Positions 27,828 to 35,609 of a stretch of 43,887 bases of DNA are shown here, piece after piece (position 1 is the first letter of the stretch; each line of letters starts with the position of its first letter). The notes beneath the pieces were generated by a model. That model saw only the letters and a program-made list of their open reading frames with translations, was not told the DNA's origin and did not search any database. Source of the DNA: Sphingomonadaceae bacterium (GTDB lineage: Bacteria > Pseudomonadota > Alphaproteobacteria > Sphingomonadales > Sphingomonadaceae); assembly GCA_020847445.1 (NCBI GenBank), contig JADLBY010000098.1, forward strand, positions 1 to 43,887, written 5' to 3'. The translations under genes were made by a program, and so were the position numbers.

Positions 27828-30045
27828 GGCTTTGGTGCATCCTTGCCGAAGAGCGGCGGGCTTGCCCTCGCCGCTTTTGCTCTGCTCTTTGTTCGGCGCG
27901 ACGCTGGAGTCGCGCGGTGGAATATGCTGACCAGGGATGGTGCGAATTATCCTTGGCAACGCTGATGATCCGTTGGTCGCCCAGATAGAAGGCCAGTCCG
28001 CCAGTCTGTTCGAGCATCGCCCCATCCGCCTTCAACCAGCGAGGCTTGCAGCTCCACGGTAGCCGCCTGCTGCTGATAACGATATCGCTGCGCCTGCAAG
28101 CCGCGGCCAGCTCCATCGCTGGAATGATGTAGCCGGAACGCAGCGCCAATATGCGCCATTCGCGGCGCCCGCGCTGCAGGCTGAAGGCGCAGCTGTCGGC
28201 ATTGCAGCGCGCACCGGGCATGGCATCCAGCGCGATCGCTTCCGCGCCAACCGCTGCCGTTTCGCCAAGGATCGATCGGGCATAATCCCCTGCCCGTGGA
28301 CGCAGCAGAGCCAGTTGACCATCGCCGAAGGTCACCGCCAGATGCTGGCCATCCCCGGTCAACAGCATGTCCGGCCGTTCGGCCATAGCCATCGCCACGA
28401 TCGCGCAAGCCAATGGCCCAAGCGCAAGCCAGCGCCATCCGGAAACGAAAATGGCAATTGCCAGACCGGACAGAATGGCCGTTCCAAACGCCCAGACAGG
28501 CATTTCGGGCAGCATGGCGATTGCACCCGGTGCGGCGCTGACGCTGTGCGCAATCCACAAGATCGCGCGGATACCCTGCGACGCGACCCACCAGAATGGC
28601 GCCCCGAGCGCGTTATGGACCAGATCGCCTGCCAGGCCCGCAAGTTGCGCGGGCATGACGATGAAGGTGGTAAGCGGTATGGCGACAATGTTCGCCAGCG
28701 CGCCATAAAGTCCGCTTTTGTGGAAATGGAACAGTGCTATCGGCGCCAGGACAAGCTCGATGGCAACACCGGTGAGCAACAGGCCAAATAGTTGGCGTGC
28801 CATGCGCGTCGCCCGGGATTCGTCGCGCCGCATGAGCCAGCGCCGGATCAGCCGGCTTTCGTGCAGCAATATGATCGTCCCTACCGCCGCGAAGCTGAGC
28901 TGAAAGCTTGGGCCCGCAAGCGCTTCCGGCCAGAAAATCAGGACGAATATGGCCCCCGCCGCAAGCAGGCGAAGCGACAGCGCCTCCCTGCCTGTCGCCA
29001 GCGCGGCAAGAACAAGCAAGGCGGCAATGCAGGCGCGCACCGTCGGCACCTCCGCACCGGTCAGCAAGGTGTACACTATGGCGACCCCTGCGGCACACCC
29101 CGCAGCGATCAGCGGAACCGAGACGCGCAGGGCAAACCACGGCCAAAGCGCAAGCAGCCCGGCCACCAGAAGGAAACTGCCGCCAACCACCGCAGTCACA
29201 TGCAGCCCGCTGACCGACAACAGATGCGCCATCCCCGAATTGCGCAGCGCCTCGGCATCGGCATCTGCGATATTGCCTCGGGTGCCGACCAGCAGCGCGC
29301 TTCCCACCGGGCCTGTTTGCGGGCCCATGGCGCGCTGGATCCGATCCGACACCAGATTGCGCGCGCCGTTCCAGAAATTGGCATTCGCTTGCGCCGGGAC
29401 GACGATCTGAACCGGCCCCAATGCCCGGCCGGTCGCGCCGATTCCTTCAAACCATGCGGTTCGGGCGAAATCATAACTGCCCGGCAGCGCAGGTCCGGGC
29501 GGCGGCATCAGGCGCACTTTCAGGGTCAAGATCGCGCCGGGCAATGCACGGGCTGGTGCCATTGTCTTGTCGATATTGACGCGAATTACCGGCGGAAGCT
29601 GGCCATGCGTCCCGATCCGCAACCGGTATCGCACGATGCCGCGCGCCGATATATCTTCAACACTCTGCACTTGCCCCGTGACGCGACCGATCCACGGGCG
29701 TTCAAGCGGCGCAGTGCCGACCAGCGCAGACTTCGCCGCGATTATGGCAAAGCCGAGAAGGACCAGTATCGCAGCGGCAATAGCCAGATGCGAAAGCCGC
29801 GTAGACAGCCCTGCGGACAGGCCGAGGGCAGTCATACCGATGCAGGTCGCGACCAGCATCCACCCGATCTGGCCGCCGAACATCTGCCAAAGCGAAATCC
29901 CCGTGCCAAGGCCGACCGGAACCAGCAGAGGCAGGCGCTCCCGCTCCTGCTCGAGCCAGCTTTCCATGGCATCCAGCCGGGATTCCGCCCGTTGGGCAGG
30001 CGCATCGCCCATGGCTGAAACGGGTTGTCCTGTGGCAATTTGCAT
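27694..30045 (-). CDS. comEC: ComEC/Rec2-family DNA-uptake channel protein with anomalous C-terminal extension
   Basis: 783 aa inner-membrane protein of natural transformation. It has N-terminal helices and a soluble DUF4131-like part, then the competence domain with [18 protein letters not shown] and many transmembrane helices (about 240-520). The C-terminal beta-lactamase-like domain is degenerate, with no HxHxDH metal motif, as in other sphingomonads. Homologous sequence appears to end at AKDNSHHPW (about 27931). The remaining 79 residues are basic, low-complexity sequence read across the lexA terminator and antisense to lexA, so the ancestral stop has probably been lost. ATG 30045 has no clear ribosome site; ATG 30012 is possible. 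Confidence 0.88.
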   Translation of the reverse strand: MQIATGQPVSAMGDAPAQRAESRLDAMESWLEQERERLPLLVPVGLGTGISLWQMFGGQIGWMLVATCIGMTALGLSAGLSTRLSHLAIAAAILVLLGFAIIAAKSALVGTAPLERPWIGRVTGQVQSVEDISARGIVRYRLRIGTHGQLPPVIRVNIDKTMAPARALPGAILTLKVRLMPPPGPALPGSYDFARTAWFEGIGATGRALGPVQIVVPAQANANFWNGARNLVSDRIQRAMGPQTGPVGSALLVGTRGNIADADAEALRNSGMAHLLSVSGLHVTAVVGGSFLLVAGLLALWPWFALRVSVPLIAAGCAAGVAIVYTLLTGAEVPTVRACIAALLVLAALATGREALSLRLLAAGAIFVLIFWPEALAGPSFQLSFAAVGTIILLHESRLIRRWLMRRDESRATRMARQLFGLLLTGVAIELVLAPIALFHFHKSGLYGALANIVAIPLTTFIVMPAQLAGLAGDLVHNALGAPFWWVASQGIRAILWIAHSVSAAPGAIAMLPEMPVWAFGTAILSGLAIAIFVSGWRWLALGPLACAIVAMAMAERPDMLLTGDGQHLAVTFGDGQLALLRPRAGDYARSILGETAAVGAEAIALDAMPGARCNADSCAFSLQRGRREWRILALRSGYIIPAMELAAACRRSDIVISSRRLPWSCKPRWLKADGAMLEQTGGLAFYLGDQRIISVAKDNSHHPWSAYSTARLQRRAEQRAEQKRRGQARRSSARMHQSLSDSGGAARQAAPALQPRSHHNIAGRSCYLPDRGGCGHFRGGDI
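27852..27878 (+). terminator. Intrinsic terminator of lexA
   Basis: AGCGGCG (27852-27858) pairs with CGCCGCT (27869-27875), followed by TTTT. It lies 25 bp after the lexA stop, inside the antisense comEC extension. There is no T-run on the minus strand. Confidence 0.7.
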
Positions 30046-30231
30046 GTGGCAGCCAGCCCTGAATCCAGTGCGCCACCACAGCCACTGTTATGCTTGTGAT
30101 TCAGCGATAAACAAGCCGGTTTCGATACCCTTGACGCGCCCGCGAAAACTGCGCAAGGAAGCCCCGACATGGGGCATGGTCCGGCTTTTGCAGGGTTGCG
30201 CCTTCAATCTCGTCTCCCGCCTCTTGCGAGG

Positions 30232-30260
30232 TTGCCAAGTTCATAGAATAGAACGATAAT
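30232..30260 (+). promoter_or_regulatory. Near-consensus sigma-70 promoter for gltA
   Basis: TTGCCA (30232-30237), exactly 17 nt, GATAAT (30255-30260): five of six matches in each hexamer. It gives a leader of about 60 nt before ATG 30327. The rest of the 281-bp comEC/gltA gap shows nothing else I can name. Confidence 0.6.
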
Positions 30261-30326
30261 TTGGCAGACTGGCACGAGTAACAGCAAATCGGCTCTCCCC
30301 GGCCAAAAAGAGTGAATGGAACGCGC

Positions 30327-31613
30327 ATGACAAACAAGGTTGCGACTCTCAACTTGGGTGAACAGCAGATCGACCTGCCAATTATTTCGGGAACCGTTGG
30401 GCCGGATGTTCTGGATATCCGCAAACTCTATGCCCAGTCAGACTGCTTCACCTTTGACCCTGGCTTTACCTCTACAGCCAGCTGTGAATCGCAGCTGACC
30501 TATATTGACGGCGACGAAGGCGTCTTGCTGCATCGCGGCTATTCGATCGAGGAACTGTCCGAAGAGTCGAGCTTCATGGAAGTCTCCTATCTGCTGCTCA
30601 ACGGCGAATTGCCCTCGAAGCAGGAACTGGGCGAATTCAGCCACACCATTTCGCGGCACACGATGCTGCACGAACAGCTGGCGACATTCTATCGCGGCTT
30701 TCGTCGCGATGCGCACCCGATGGCGATCATGTGTGGCGTCGTCGGTGCTCTCTCCGCCTTTTATCATGACTCGACCGACATTTCGGATCCGGTGCAGCGC
30801 AAGATCGCCAGCCATCGCCTGATCGCGAAAATGCCGACCATCGCGGCCATGGCGTATAAATATTCAGTCGGTCAGCCGTTCATGTATCCGGACAACAAGC
30901 TGTCCTACACCGGCAACTTCCTGCGCATGACCTTTGGCGTTCCGGCGGAGGAATATGAGGTGATTCCCGCCGTCGAGCAGGCGCTCGACCGCATTTTCAT
31001 TCTGCATGCCGACCATGAGCAGAACGCGTCGACCTCGACCGTCCGCCTGGCGGGTTCGTCGGGTGCCAATCCCTTTGCCTGCATCGCAGCCGGTATCGCC
31101 TGCCTATGGGGCCCGGCGCATGGCGGGGCGAATGAAGCCGCGCTCAACATGCTGCGCGAAATCGGCACGCCCGACAAGATTCCCCATTATATCGAACGGG
31201 CAAAGGACAAGAATGATCCATTCCGTCTGATGGGCTTTGGCCACCGCGTGTACAAAAATTATGATCCGCGCGCGACCGTGATGCAGAAAACCGTGCGCGA
31301 AGTGCTGACGGCGCTGAAGGTCAATGATCCGATATTCGAAGTGGCCATGCAGCTTGAGGAAATGGCGCTGAACGACCCCTATTTCATCGAGAAAAAGCTG
31401 TTCCCGAACGTCGATTTCTATTCGGGCATCATCCTCTCGGCCATCGGCTTCCCGACGACAATGTTCACCGTTCTCTTCGCCCTTGCCCGTACCGTGGGCT
31501 GGGTTGCGCAGTGGAATGAAATGATTTCGGACCCCGGCCAGAAAATCGGCCGTCCCCGTCAGCTCTATACCGGGCCGACGGCACGTCCCTATGTGCCGGT
31601 CAGCAAGCGCTAA
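30327..31613 (+). CDS. gltA: Citrate synthase (type II)
   Basis: 428 aa, the TCA-cycle entry enzyme that condenses acetyl-CoA and oxaloacetate. The catalytic triad is visible: His in [15 protein letters not shown], His in [14 protein letters not shown], and Asp in PNVDFYSGI. The N-terminal beta-rich segment characteristic of the hexameric, NADH-sensitive Gram-negative type is present. ATG 30327 with GGAA upstream gives [11 protein letters not shown], the family start. Its stop overlaps the convergent histidine-kinase-like gene by four bases. Confidence 0.97.
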   Translation: MTNKVATLNLGEQQIDLPIISGTVGPDVLDIRKLYAQSDCFTFDPGFTSTASCESQLTYIDGDEGVLLHRGYSIEELSEESSFMEVSYLLLNGELPSKQELGEFSHTISRHTMLHEQLATFYRGFRRDAHPMAIMCGVVGALSAFYHDSTDISDPVQRKIASHRLIAKMPTIAAMAYKYSVGQPFMYPDNKLSYTGNFLRMTFGVPAEEYEVIPAVEQALDRIFILHADHEQNASTSTVRLAGSSGANPFACIAAGIACLWGPAHGGANEAALNMLREIGTPDKIPHYIERAKDKNDPFRLMGFGHRVYKNYDPRATVMQKTVREVLTALKVNDPIFEVAMQLEEMALNDPYFIEKKLFPNVDFYSGIILSAIGFPTTMFTVLFALARTVGWVAQWNEMISDPGQKIGRPRQLYTGPTARPYVPVSKR

Positions 31614-33010
31614 TCACTTTTGAAAGCGGGAAGGCTGAGCGTAAACTTCGCTCCGCCTTCCTGGCTCTCGCCAACGGTCAGATCGCCCTTCATCGCGCGC
31701 GCCAGTCGGCGTGAGATGTAAAGGCCAAGCCCGCTGCCGCCGTCACCGCTTCGCCCAAGCCGTTCGAATTTTTCGAAAACGCGATCCCGGTCTTCCTCGG
31801 CAACACCGCTTCCCTGATCCGAAACCGACAATGTCGGCGGCGTTGCTGAAATTTCGATCCGGACAGTGCTTCCACCCGGCGCATATCTGATGGCATTGCC
31901 GACAAGATTCAGCGCGATTTGCAGCACGCGCCGGAATTCAGCCAGCACTTCCACTGTCAGTTCGGTGGATGGCAGTTCCATGCTGATTTGATGGTCTGCC
32001 GCCTTCAACGCAAGCAAACCGGCGACGCGACGACAGATATCGCCAAGTTCGACCCGCTCCGCAGCAACCTTGAAGTCTTCACGATCGATGGCTTCGAGAT
32101 CCTCCAGATCGCTGACCAGATCTGACAAATGACGCGCGGCGGCGGCGATATCCAGTGCGTATCCGGTATAGTTTTCCTTGATCGGGCCGTTGACATGCGC
32201 ACCGATGGTTTCCGCATTGGCGATGATTCGACCCAGCGGGCGCCGGACGGCCGATGCAAAATGCAGCCCGAAACCGAACCGTTCGGGGGCGGGTTTCCTC
32301 TCGGCACCAGTCTCGGCTCTATCATCGGCATCCCCCGCCAATTGGCAGTCAAAGCCGAGCAGATCGCCTGCTTCGGAACGGAGCGGCGTGATGCTCAGTG
32401 CAAAGCGCCGCGTATCGTTCCGCATATGCGTCTGAAAGATACGTTCCGCATCCAGCCCGCCCGGCAGATCGGGCGCTTCGCCTTCGAACAGGAATATGTC
32501 ATTCAGGCTCCGGCCGATCCACCCGGCCTTCACAAACCGCAACGCTCCGGCGTCGATCTGCACCAATATGCCACGCTGATCCAGGCGGAGGTCCACCCTT
32601 TGCGACGGACGCAGGTCCGCCAATGCCGGATCCAATATCGGCCTTTCAAACCTTCGATGGGCCGCAGCCGCATCCTGCCATCCTGAAATGGACAGGTTAA
32701 CCCAGTCTGTTGCCCTTGCCACGCTGACCCACAATTCGACGTCATTCGCCCCTTCGGCAACGGTAACCGAACGCTCGATTTTCGCACCCGTGCGCCATAC
32801 CAGCATGCACAAGGCCAGCAGCGGCGGAACCGACAGGACACCTCCGTCGACACCTCCATTGGCCAGATGCAGCCGCAACAGATGTGGATCGGCAGACAGC
32901 AAGTGGCCATCCCGGTCTACGCGCCCCTGAATATCCAGCGCCAGAAAGGGCGAACGATTGCTCAACTCGGGCCGCCAGTCATTGCCGATTGCGCCGACCA
33001 TGCAAGACAT
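31610..33010 (-). CDS. Histidine-kinase-like protein lacking the phospho-accepting histidine
   Basis: 466 aa without transmembrane helices. It has an N-terminal sensory region (about 1-230, PAS-like), a HisKA-like dimerisation region (about 245-310) and a HATPase domain (about 345-462). The ATP-binding boxes look intact: N box [14 protein letters not shown]1 SDQGSGV, F box FEKFERL, G2 [13 protein letters not shown]. In the H box, where HELRTPL is expected, the protein reads SAVRRPL, so the phospho-His is Ser253 and the Glu is Ala; the codon is TCG at 32254-32252. It may bind ATP and sense without autophosphorylating on His, as DivL-type pseudokinases do. The start overlaps the upstream gene by about 49 nt (or 40 nt from ATG 33001). 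Confidence 0.88.
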   Translation of the reverse strand: MSCMVGAIGNDWRPELSNRSPFLALDIQGRVDRDGHLLSADPHLLRLHLANGGVDGGVLSVPPLLALCMLVWRTGAKIERSVTVAEGANDVELWVSVARATDWVNLSISGWQDAAAAHRRFERPILDPALADLRPSQRVDLRLDQRGILVQIDAGALRFVKAGWIGRSLNDIFLFEGEAPDLPGGLDAERIFQTHMRNDTRRFALSITPLRSEAGDLLGFDCQLAGDADDRAETGAERKPAPERFGFGLHFASAVRRPLGRIIANAETIGAHVNGPIKENYTGYALDIAAAARHLSDLVSDLEDLEAIDREDFKVAAERVELGDICRRVAGLLALKAADHQISMELPSTELTVEVLAEFRRVLQIALNLVGNAIRYAPGGSTVRIEISATPPTLSVSDQGSGVAEEDRDRVFEKFERLGRSGDGGSGLGLYISRRLARAMKGDLTVGESQEGGAKFTLSLPAFKSD

Positions 33011-33933
33011 TGGTTCAAGCTCGCTTCTGCGGTGACGGCGTCATAACCTTCCCACAGCCCGGCTTGTTCGACGCTCGCAGGCTGGTCGCCGCGCAAACAG
33101 CGGACAAGTTCGGCTGCATCGTCCGCACCATAGCCGCAAGCGCGAAGCACGGTCAGGAATGCCGCGATGTTGCCACTGTCGATGAAGCGATACAGCATGT
33201 CAGCGCCCAGCCCGCATTTCTTGGTCAGCCCGGCGATGAACATTGGCAGGCCGGCGGTGCGCGGGTCTGACAATTCATCCCACATCCCTTCCGGCAGAAA
33301 ATAGGCGAGCTTTGCCGCACTTGCCTGCAGCGAACGGCCTTCGTTGCGCGCTGACAACATCCGGTTGCACGCCTTGACATAAGCGTCGCGTGGCTGCGCC
33401 ATGCCCCGGTCGTCAAGCGTGCTGAGCACCGCAACGGTCCGCCAGGCAAGCGGATGCAGTATCTCTCCGGGAATTTGCATCATCAGTGCCTCGGGGTCGA
33501 AATTCTGCGCCAGACTGTCGGCGATCAGCACGGCACGGGCAGATTCGGACACGACCGGATTCGGATCATGCAGCAGCCGGGCGGGCAATTGCGCCCGAAC
33601 GTCGGCAAGACAGGGCTGCAGGGTCTTGCGGATGCGATTTTCCGCAACACGGGCGATGCAGAAATCGATCAGCGCTGTATCCCGCAGCAATCCGGACTTT
33701 GTGAGCGTATCCCAGCTTGCCGACTCCGTCGGGTGCGCGGGCGGGCGGATGCCGCCCTCAACCCCGATCACCAGCTGCTTCAATGCGAGACGGACCGAGG
33801 CCTGAAGCTCTTCGCTTGGCAGTTCGCCGCTTTTCGGAAACAGCAGGCAGGCGACATCATTTGCCTGCTGCTGCTCCATTGCAGCGCAGGCCGTCGCCGT
33901 GGCCAGTAACAGTGAATCTCCAGCGTCGGACAA
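32962..33933 (-). CDS. DUF2336-like helical protein
   Basis: 323 aa, predicted all-helical and soluble, with a pattern of short HEAT-like repeats. Segments such as LPARLLHDPNPVVSESARAV and MLYRFIDSGNIAAFLTVLR resemble DUF2336 proteins of alphaproteobacteria. No catalytic motif is visible. The start is TTG 33933; a stop codon lies a few codons upstream in frame, and the only downstream ATG (33879) would remove 18 residues. The gene is headed by a CtrA-type promoter and overlaps the histidine-kinase-like gene, so the two form one unit. The family name is by resemblance. Confidence 0.65.
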   Translation of the reverse strand: MSDAGDSLLLATATACAAMEQQQANDVACLLFPKSGELPSEELQASVRLALKQLVIGVEGGIRPPAHPTESASWDTLTKSGLLRDTALIDFCIARVAENRIRKTLQPCLADVRAQLPARLLHDPNPVVSESARAVLIADSLAQNFDPEALMMQIPGEILHPLAWRTVAVLSTLDDRGMAQPRDAYVKACNRMLSARNEGRSLQASAAKLAYFLPEGMWDELSDPRTAGLPMFIAGLTKKCGLGADMLYRFIDSGNIAAFLTVLRACGYGADDAAELVRCLRGDQPASVEQAGLWEGYDAVTAEASLNQCLAWSAQSAMTGGPS

Positions 33934-33965
33934 ATCGGGTCTCGATCAATTCAAACTAACGGCGA

Positions 33966-33999
33966 AATATAGGCTTTCTGCGGTTAATTTGCGTTTAAC
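33966..33999 (-). promoter_or_regulatory. CtrA-type promoter of the DUF2336/kinase-like operon
   Basis: The site 33984-33998 reads TTAA-N7-TTAA on both strands and extends to TTAACC on the minus strand, a perfect match to the CtrA consensus TTAA-N7-TTAAC. On the minus strand TATATT follows (33971-33966), 10 nt after TTAACC, the layout of CtrA-activated promoters. The predicted start near 33960 leaves a leader of about 27 nt. The box overlaps the stop codon of the upstream membrane protein gene. Confidence 0.55.
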
Positions 34000-35168
34000 T
34001 CTGATTTCCCTCGCATTGGCACAAGCTGAACCACAATCATCAGCACAATCAGCAGCTTGAGCGCAGCGACCGCATATCCCGCTCCGGCCATTATCGCGAG
34101 GATCAGTGCAAGCGTCAGCGGCGACAACAGCCTTGCCGCAATAGGCAATCGCGATGCGGCACCGTTGATGGCCAATCCCCCGAACGAGATTGTGAGGAAC
34201 AGGCCCTCGGCGCCCCCGACTTCTCCCCGCAGATTGACAAAGAGAGCGGCAAGCAGGACGGCAACGGCCAGCCAGCCCGCACCCCCCAAATTGCCAGCGC
34301 GATAATTGGCCTGGTTTGTGCGCCGTCGGACAGCCAATCCCGCGATGGCAACGAACCCTGACCAATAGCTGGCGACGGAAAATGCCAGGCCAGCCGAAAT
34401 TGCGGCCAATGCCGCAGCGGCGACAGGCATCCACTGCGCCAATGCCTGCCACCAGCCTGTTGAATTCCAACGGGAAATGGCGGCATCGCTCAACCGCTCC
34501 ACAGCAAGATCGAGCCAGCCGGACGTTGCTGTCGGCAGGCGGATTGCGCTTGCGATAACGGTCGCCGAATTGGCAGCACGACAATGGATGGCTACAGCCT
34601 CAGGCGATCGGTCTGGTCGCGACTGTGCAACCGGATATCCGGCCTGCAATGCCTTGCGCAGCAGAAACGAGTCGAGACTCCAGCCATCCGGCAGTTCGAT
34701 CGCATCGCCGATCAGCGACGGATCAAGAACGGCAATGCCCGCCCAACGGCGGTTCAGATCGATCCTTTCAAAATCGGCATATGCCGGATCCTCTGCCAAG
34801 CTGAAAATTGTCTCGGTCTGGGCCCTGATCACCTCATCCAGTACGGCAGGCGCAATCCATATTGCGGCATTCTGGACCAGAACCAGGTCGGTCTCCTGGG
34901 CAAAGCGGGCGGCCTCGGGGCCGCTGCGCAGCAAATCGACGGAAACACCCTGCTGTCGCAGGTTTTCCACCAAAGCCAGCAATTCACCCGGCACCACTTC
35001 CACAGCTATGGCGAACGCATCAATGCCAAGCGATCGCAGCGCCTGGATCGAGTGGAACAGTTGCGCATGCCCCGATATGTTTGGACGCAATAGGGACGAG
35101 CAATCCGCCTCGCTCAGACAGAGCAACGCGCGAGAAATGCCGCGTGTAGAAAGCTGGCCGCCATTCAT
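33984..35168 (-). CDS. Membrane protein with soluble nucleotidyltransferase-like N-terminal half
   Basis: 394 aa. Residues about 10-215 form a soluble alpha/beta region beginning ALLCLSEADCSSLLRPNISGHAQLFHS. This pattern recalls GT-A/nucleotidyltransferase proteins, although the usual metal-binding DxD-like site is not evident. FERIDLNRRWAGIAVLD is a striking conserved-looking segment. Residues about 245-385 contain five or six transmembrane helices (for example MPVAAAALAAISAGLAFSVA, GWLAVAVLLAALFVNL, LTLALILAIMAGAGYAVAAL). No signal peptide precedes the soluble part, so it should be cytoplasmic. I do not assign a substrate. It lies 53 bp after the HPt-like gene on the same strand. Confidence 0.75.
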   Translation of the reverse strand: MNGGQLSTRGISRALLCLSEADCSSLLRPNISGHAQLFHSIQALRSLGIDAFAIAVEVVPGELLALVENLRQQGVSVDLLRSGPEAARFAQETDLVLVQNAAIWIAPAVLDEVIRAQTETIFSLAEDPAYADFERIDLNRRWAGIAVLDPSLIGDAIELPDGWSLDSFLLRKALQAGYPVAQSRPDRSPEAVAIHCRAANSATVIASAIRLPTATSGWLDLAVERLSDAAISRWNSTGWWQALAQWMPVAAAALAAISAGLAFSVASYWSGFVAIAGLAVRRRTNQANYRAGNLGGAGWLAVAVLLAALFVNLRGEVGGAEGLFLTISFGGLAINGAASRLPIAARLLSPLTLALILAIMAGAGYAVAALKLLIVLMIVVQLVPMRGKSELNAN

Positions 35169-35221
35169 GGCATCGCTATGCAGCAGCCGCAGGAAATTCC
35201 AAGTGATATTGAACGAAGCTG

Positions 35222-35539
35222 TTAGCGGGAAACCAATCCGGCGGATTCAATCTGGCCGATAGCGCTGCCGATTTTCCTGAGAATGACGGGATCTCCGGGT
35301 GCGCCGACCGCCCCCTCTTCGGCCAATTGCATCAGTTCGGTTACGCCAAAGCTCGCCGCCAGACCCTTCAGCCGATAGCAGCTATATTGCCAATTGGCAT
35401 CGCACCGCGATCGGCCGAGCAAATCCAGTTGCCGCTTCGCACTATCGATGAAAGCCTTGCGCAATTCCGCAATCAGGGCGGCATCGTCACCTGCTGCGGC
35501 AGTCAAAGCTGTGTCAAAAGCGCCATAATCCATCGACAT
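35222..35539 (-). CDS. HPt-like protein lacking the phospho-accepting histidine
   Basis: 105 aa, helical, matching the HPt four-helix bundle. The diagnostic stretch HRLKGxAxxFG appears as YRLKGLAASFG, so the phospho-His is Tyr55 (TAT at 35377-35375, one base from CAT). The flanking Lys and Gly that normally support the His are kept, as is the downstream helix with LMQLAEEGA. It probably cannot act as a His phosphotransfer domain but may still dock a receiver or kinase domain. ATG 35539 or 35533 are both possible, with no ribosome site. The predicted transcript starts almost at the ATG, so translation may be leaderless. Confidence 0.78.
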   Translation of the reverse strand: MSMDYGAFDTALTAAAGDDAALIAELRKAFIDSAKRQLDLLGRSRCDANWQYSCYRLKGLAASFGVTELMQLAEEGAVGAPGDPVILRKIGSAIGQIESAGLVSR

Positions 35540-35546
35540 AATGCAC

Positions 35547-35568
35547 TATTTATCCACAGGCTGGTTAA
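35547..35568 (-). promoter_or_regulatory. Promoter of the HPt-like gene with TTAACC element
   Basis: On the minus strand: TTAACC (35568-35563), 10 nt, then TAAATA (35552-35547). This repeats the layout of the CtrA-type promoter at 33966-33999, including the preceding ACGCAAA block. The second TTAA half-site of a full CtrA box is degenerate here, so CtrA binding is only suggested. Confidence 0.4.
35550..35558 (+). promoter_or_regulatory. Perfect DnaA box
   Basis: TTATCCACA, an exact match to the high-affinity DnaA box. It overlaps the spacer and -10 of the HPt-like gene promoter and lies 52 bp ahead of the coiled-coil gene. A single box in a promoter suggests DnaA control of transcription; there is no cluster of boxes that would suggest an origin. 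Confidence 0.55.
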
Positions 35569-35609
35569 CTTTGCGTTTCAACCTACCTAAAAGATGGTAA
35601 ATATGTCCC

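Noticed and set aside
27694-27930. ComEC C-terminal extension as a functional DNA-binding domain
   Set aside because: Although basic, it is the mirror of the lexA 3' end and terminator; its composition is explained by that and no domain is recognisable.
28792-30018. 408-codon frame antisense to comEC
   Set aside because: Arg/Gln-rich shadow of a membrane protein; no family features.
35540-35609. Secondary replication origin because of the DnaA box with a CtrA-like site
   Set aside because: Only one perfect DnaA box and no AT-rich unwinding region or box cluster; promoter control is simpler.
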